Below are positions 60,791-64,000 of a stretch of DNA of 64,000 bases, piece by piece. Where the stretch lies: assembly GCA_001692895.1 (NCBI GenBank), contig KV748182.1:3352341-3416340 (forward strand), read 5' to 3'. The stretch comes from Cenococcum geophilum 1.58 (taxonomy: Eukaryota; Ascomycota; Dothideomycetes; Gloniales; Gloniaceae). Below the pieces are notes generated by a model, which did not search any database, was not told the origin of the DNA, and worked only from the letters and a program-made list of their open reading frames with translations. Position 1 is the stretch's first letter; each line of letters opens with the position of its first letter. A program made the translations under genes and the position numbers.

Positions 60791-61254
60791 CGTAACCTAG
60801 GGTTACACACGGTCCCCCCCATATCGACCACATATTATCCAAATATTACCCCCCCCCTTAGGCGGTAGCCCCTACTTTTCGGACGCGTTTTTGAGGCCTA
60901 GGTTAGTACTAGGTTAGTATGGAGGGCGTCGTCGCGCGCCCTCGACCTCATCATCGCCTCGATAATCTATTTTCTAACCCTCTCCTATTCTCATACCCGC
61001 ACAGGCTTATACGGGGCTTCTAATTATATATTAAAAGGCCCGCTACAATTCTAATTCCATAATATAAAGCATTCTTCTTCTTCTCCTCCTTTAATATTTA
61101 CGCGTTCGGTTACTCTATTTACCCATATAGTACTCACACATTTACCCCTTGCCTTTTACGGAAATAGAGTCTTCCAAGCATCCTTATACCCTATAGTCCA
61201 CCTTACGGTCAAAGGAAGCCCCCGCAGCCTCCTACCACAGCCTCCAAAGCGAAT
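60791..61254. other. Atypical intergenic insertion, AT-rich with C runs
   Basis: Contains C-runs (ACCCCCCCCCTTAGG near 60850), a near-duplicate pair GGCCTAGGTTAGTACTAGGTTAGTA at about 60893-60920, and a RIP-like AT part at 61010-61080. No gene. It begins where the retropepsin-like gene ends short, so it may be repeat sequence that truncated that gene. Confidence 0.4.
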
Positions 61255-62067
61255 TCAAAGCCTAGACGGCATGGCATCATGAACTGATCGCGGAAGAATG
61301 GTGAAGACTCGCTCATATGATTCTCGCTCGCCATCGAAGGAGAATGGAAGCGTTACAGTACCAACCGAAGTTATTACGTTTCCATTTGGTAGTCTCATAG
61401 GTCTCTGGAAGTTCGTGTCCACCGAAAAGCCATTGCGTGTCACAAAAGTCTCTGACAATACGTCCTGGTCAGAACAGTTGTCCGGCAATGCTGATACAGG
61501 AATTCCTTTGAGGAGACCGGGTATCCATCGTTCCGTCTTCATACGCTTACACTGTCTTGGCTGAGAAAACTCTGGAAGGCAAGCCTTGGCATCGCTTTGA
61601 ATGCCTTGTGGGTTTTGAGACAGTAAGATATTTTGCTGTTCTAGATTAATGAAATTTGGAGAGTGACCAACTTCATAATCGTCATTTAGAATTCCATAAA
61701 CTGGCGCTTTGAATATCTGTTGGGTTAGATCTGGTAGCTCAGTTATCCAAAACTTGTCTCTTGAATAATCCTAATTAAAATAATCGTCAGTGTTGCTCTC
61801 ACAACTAATCATAATCCGATTTATTGCCGATGTACATACTGCTTTGTATTTCCTGCTAGAGCTGAACTTCCTTTTACGCTCCGATATTTTCCCCCGAGCC
61901 TTTGAATTACATCTGTATGCGATTATTATCCTATTGTGCAATTGAGTATGAGCTTGATGTTTGAACTTAGGCAGAATGGTTGTAGAATAGCGGCTTGAGA
62001 ATCAGCCAGAAGCGGAATCGAGAACTTACTCTCTTTTTGCCGCGTCCTGTCTTCTAATGTCCGACAT
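61255..62067 (-). CDS. Retropepsin-like domain protein, short and probably truncated
   Basis: Three exons: 62030-62067, 61840-61912 and 61255-61770. Donors are GTAAGT and GTATGT and acceptors are AG. The total of 627 nt gives 208 aa in phase. The N-terminal part is basic (ECNSKARGKISERKRKFSSS), then a linker with LNDDYEVGHSPNFINLE. The C-terminal 80 residues match the fungal aspartyl-protease-like fold: GIPVSALPDNCSDQDVLSE, a LPNGNVITSVGTVTLPFSF block, and TILPRSVHD. Family members have LPDTGAD or LPDSGAD at the active site; here it is LPDNCSD, so the catalytic Asp remains but T/S and G are replaced. The protein stops right after VHD, where relatives continue with VLG-x-x-FL. Introns argue for a host gene rather than a retrotransposon. 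Confidence 0.65.
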
Positions 62068-62781
62068 AAAAGGGTTCACATCGACTTCATGCCAACTGGC
62101 AGCGCTACGTGGCCGTAAATTTGGCATAACCAATGAAAAAGCATCAAATCAAAAGGCCACGACACCTATCGTATTGCACTGTAGAGCCTCCCAAAATACA
62201 AGGAAATATGAGACCTCAGACGAGAGGAATATTTGTCACTGCTTGTCCTCGGCTGACCTTGAAACTGCGTAGGGGGAGCGGCTGGAGTTCAGTCTCTTGT
62301 GAAAGGTATTAAAGCTCGAATTTAGCCTGAACATAGTTCGTCATGGCTCTAGAGTCTCAACTTTGCCTGCAGAGGCGAATTGTGATGATGTGCGAGAAAA
62401 CAGTAGATAAACGACGGAGCATAGTGGACCTTTAGTAGTTATAGATTTTGGAATGCAAGAGAAAGTCATGAATGAGAGGATAGGTGGAAACATCGTCATG
62501 GTGTTGTATCATTCGCAATACATGAGTTGGCCTAATTTGCTGTCTTCTCGAGTACGTCAGCTATTCCCCCAACCACAACAAAGCGGCTGGAAAGACAGCG
62601 AAGGTATGATTGTTGTCAGCGTGAGATTGGCGCTGTCTTTACGCCCCGTTGAGTCGACAAGTCAGCTTTGAGGGTGGCGAACCCTCCAAATAGCACCGTA
62701 ATGATCTGTTCTTGTGAAGAAGAAAAGGAAGTTGCTCCAGAATCAAATACAATGGTATGAAATTCTACTACTTACAATGAG
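62068..62781. promoter_or_regulatory. Shared upstream region of the retropepsin-like and DUF6594 genes
   Basis: 714 bp between two divergent start codons. No coding signal beyond short chance frames. No specific regulatory motif was recognised. Confidence 0.4.
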
Positions 62782-63952
62782 ATGCAGAAGCAAGCGATCG
62801 GTGCGCCTCCAGACATCGAACTCGCAATTCCTAGAGCGCCGAGAGCCCCTAGAGACGGCTATCCTGCGCTCGCCGCTTGGATTGCGCATGATCCTAACAA
62901 CGAGTCGTATGTCTTCCGCAAATTTGATCGACTCAGCGCGCGCAATCTTCTGTACCTCCAGAGCCAATTGATTGCGTTAGAAGGGACCTTGGATAGGCTG
63001 GATGAAGAAACACAAGAAAGCCAGGACATGGAATTGAGGTTGTCGGCGCAGAGGTGGGAAACGTTTGTGGAGAATGCCGAGAACCCGAATCGGCCTGAGA
63101 GAAGGCGCATGGAGCTCGCCGAGCTCATCCAGAAAAAGATTAAGGAATACCGTAAGTCAACTACAATACTCGAATATTATTTCCATTAGATTTTCGAAAT
63201 TACAGGCGTCATAACCCTCGCGGTGCCTCTTTCTCTGAGTTGGCTTCCTCAAATGCTAACCTTTACGGACGTTTTAAGTGTTGTATTCCGATATGACATT
63301 ATAGACGAAGCGTTCTTTTGCATTTCTAACCAGAGACTAGATGAAGCATTGCTGCTTCAATCACAAATTGCGAATCTCGACCGACCTAGTAGCCGGGTAC
63401 TCACTGCTTTCCGTAACTGGTTCAATGGAAAGAATAGGTATCCAAAATCGCGCGGAGAGAGTCCAATCCTGACCGGAAGAGCGAAGTCCATGCTAGATGA
63501 TGAGAAAGATCTCGCTGCCCTTCGACCTCCCACAGATAAAGATGCATTATCCCGCTTTCTACAGGACCACTGGCCCTTCCAGGTAACGTACCCGCTTCCT
63601 GATTCAATCCCTACCTAATATTTTACACAAGGACAAAGCATACCCAGACCCTGGAGATAATACGAGGCACTTCCCCGAGCGCCATGTCATGTGGGCGGTA
63701 GCATTCATCAGCACTGTCATCGCTGCAATTCTTCTCATCGGTGCCATTACAAGTTTATACTTTGTGACAAATCCGGGTGCTAAACTCGGGATGATTTCTG
63801 GCTTCACCATTCTCTTCGCTATTGGCGTGGGGCTTCTAACTAATGCGAAAAGGTCAGAAATATTCGCGGCGACGGCAGCCTACGCAGCCGTTCTGGTGGT
63901 GTTTGTGTCTGGGAATCTAGGCAATACTAATACTGCTCCGAAAACTCCCTGA
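62782..63952 (+). CDS. DUF6594 membrane protein
   Basis: Proposed exons are 62782-63151, 63305-63582 and 63632-63952 (322 aa, in phase). The N-terminus has the DUF6594 signature: GYPALAAWIAHDPNNESYVF, RKFDRLSARNLLYLQSQLI and ALEGTLDRLDEE. A coiled segment follows, then EALLLQSQIANLDRPSSRVL and FLQDHWPF. The last exon carries three hydrophobic helices (WAVAFISTVIAAILLIGAI; MISGFTILFAIGVGLL; EIFAATAAYAAVLVVFVSG), the usual C-terminal membrane part. DUF6594 proteins are expanded in Pezizomycotina and have no known function. The first intron acceptor is uncertain: AG at 63205 is also in frame and would give 355 aa with an extra hydrophobic stretch not typical of the family. The second intron (63583-63631, GTAACG donor) is clear from the frame. 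Confidence 0.85.
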
Positions 63953-64000
63953 ATATCGAACCCAAATTACTTCGGGAGATTGACGATTAAAGTAGAAGTG

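Noticed and set aside
63206..63304. Extra in-frame exon segment in the DUF6594 gene
   Set aside because: It would add a hydrophobic stretch absent from the family, so the acceptor at 63304 is preferred; RNA data would decide.

Overview
The window is from the nuclear genome of a filamentous ascomycete (Pezizomycotina). Three things support this: short GT-AG introns in Kap123-like, DUF2433 and DUF6594 genes; a heterokaryon-incompatibility (HET) pseudogene; and about 46 kb of transposon sequence in which CAA/CAG/TGG codons have become stop codons, the signature of repeat-induced point mutation (RIP). I cannot name the species.

Positions 1 to about 45,950 form one AT-rich, gene-free block of nested transposons. 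Insertion boundaries could be fixed by matching terminal repeats with target-site duplications (TSDs). Stack 1 is a minus-strand Gypsy element (2484-28756, TSD CTTAA). It is split in its integrase by a plus-strand chromovirus (4343-16898, TSD ATATT), which itself contains a minus-strand Gypsy element (10215-16399, TSD CCCTT). It is split again in gag by a Tad1-like LINE (21137-27025, 13-bp TSD). Stack 2 is a plus-strand chromovirus (30788-45296, TSD ATACT). It is interrupted by a Copia-type solo LTR (35127-35341) and by a minus-strand Gypsy element (36245-44414, TSD GAGAT). One LTR of that last element holds a pogo/Fot1 DNA transposon (36487-38636, TSD TA). Around the stacks lie a gag-LTR fragment, a hAT transposase relic, a fold-back MITE and a solo LTR (29090-29337, TSD ATTCC). 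No intact coding sequence was seen in the block.

From about 45,950 base composition changes sharply and host genes begin. First comes a single-exon gene for a cysteine-rich membrane-anchored or secreted protein (46481-47347). A transposon-rich transition follows: a hAT relic carrying a hAT MITE with an internal 21-bp minisatellite, a second possible MITE, and a HET pseudogene broken by a 153-bp palindromic MITE. Then come the karyopherin KAP123 (minus, 4 exons), a DUF2433 metallophosphoesterase-like protein with an RGG tail (plus, 4 exons), a short retropepsin-like gene (minus, 3 exons) and a DUF6594 membrane protein (plus, 3 exons). KAP123/DUF2433 and retropepsin/DUF6594 are two divergently transcribed pairs. 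The genes have unrelated roles and form no evident cluster.

I found no tRNA, rRNA or CRISPR array and no convincing new multi-gene system. The most notable content is the resolved insertion history, the unequal RIP between paired LTRs, and the MITE-disrupted HET gene.
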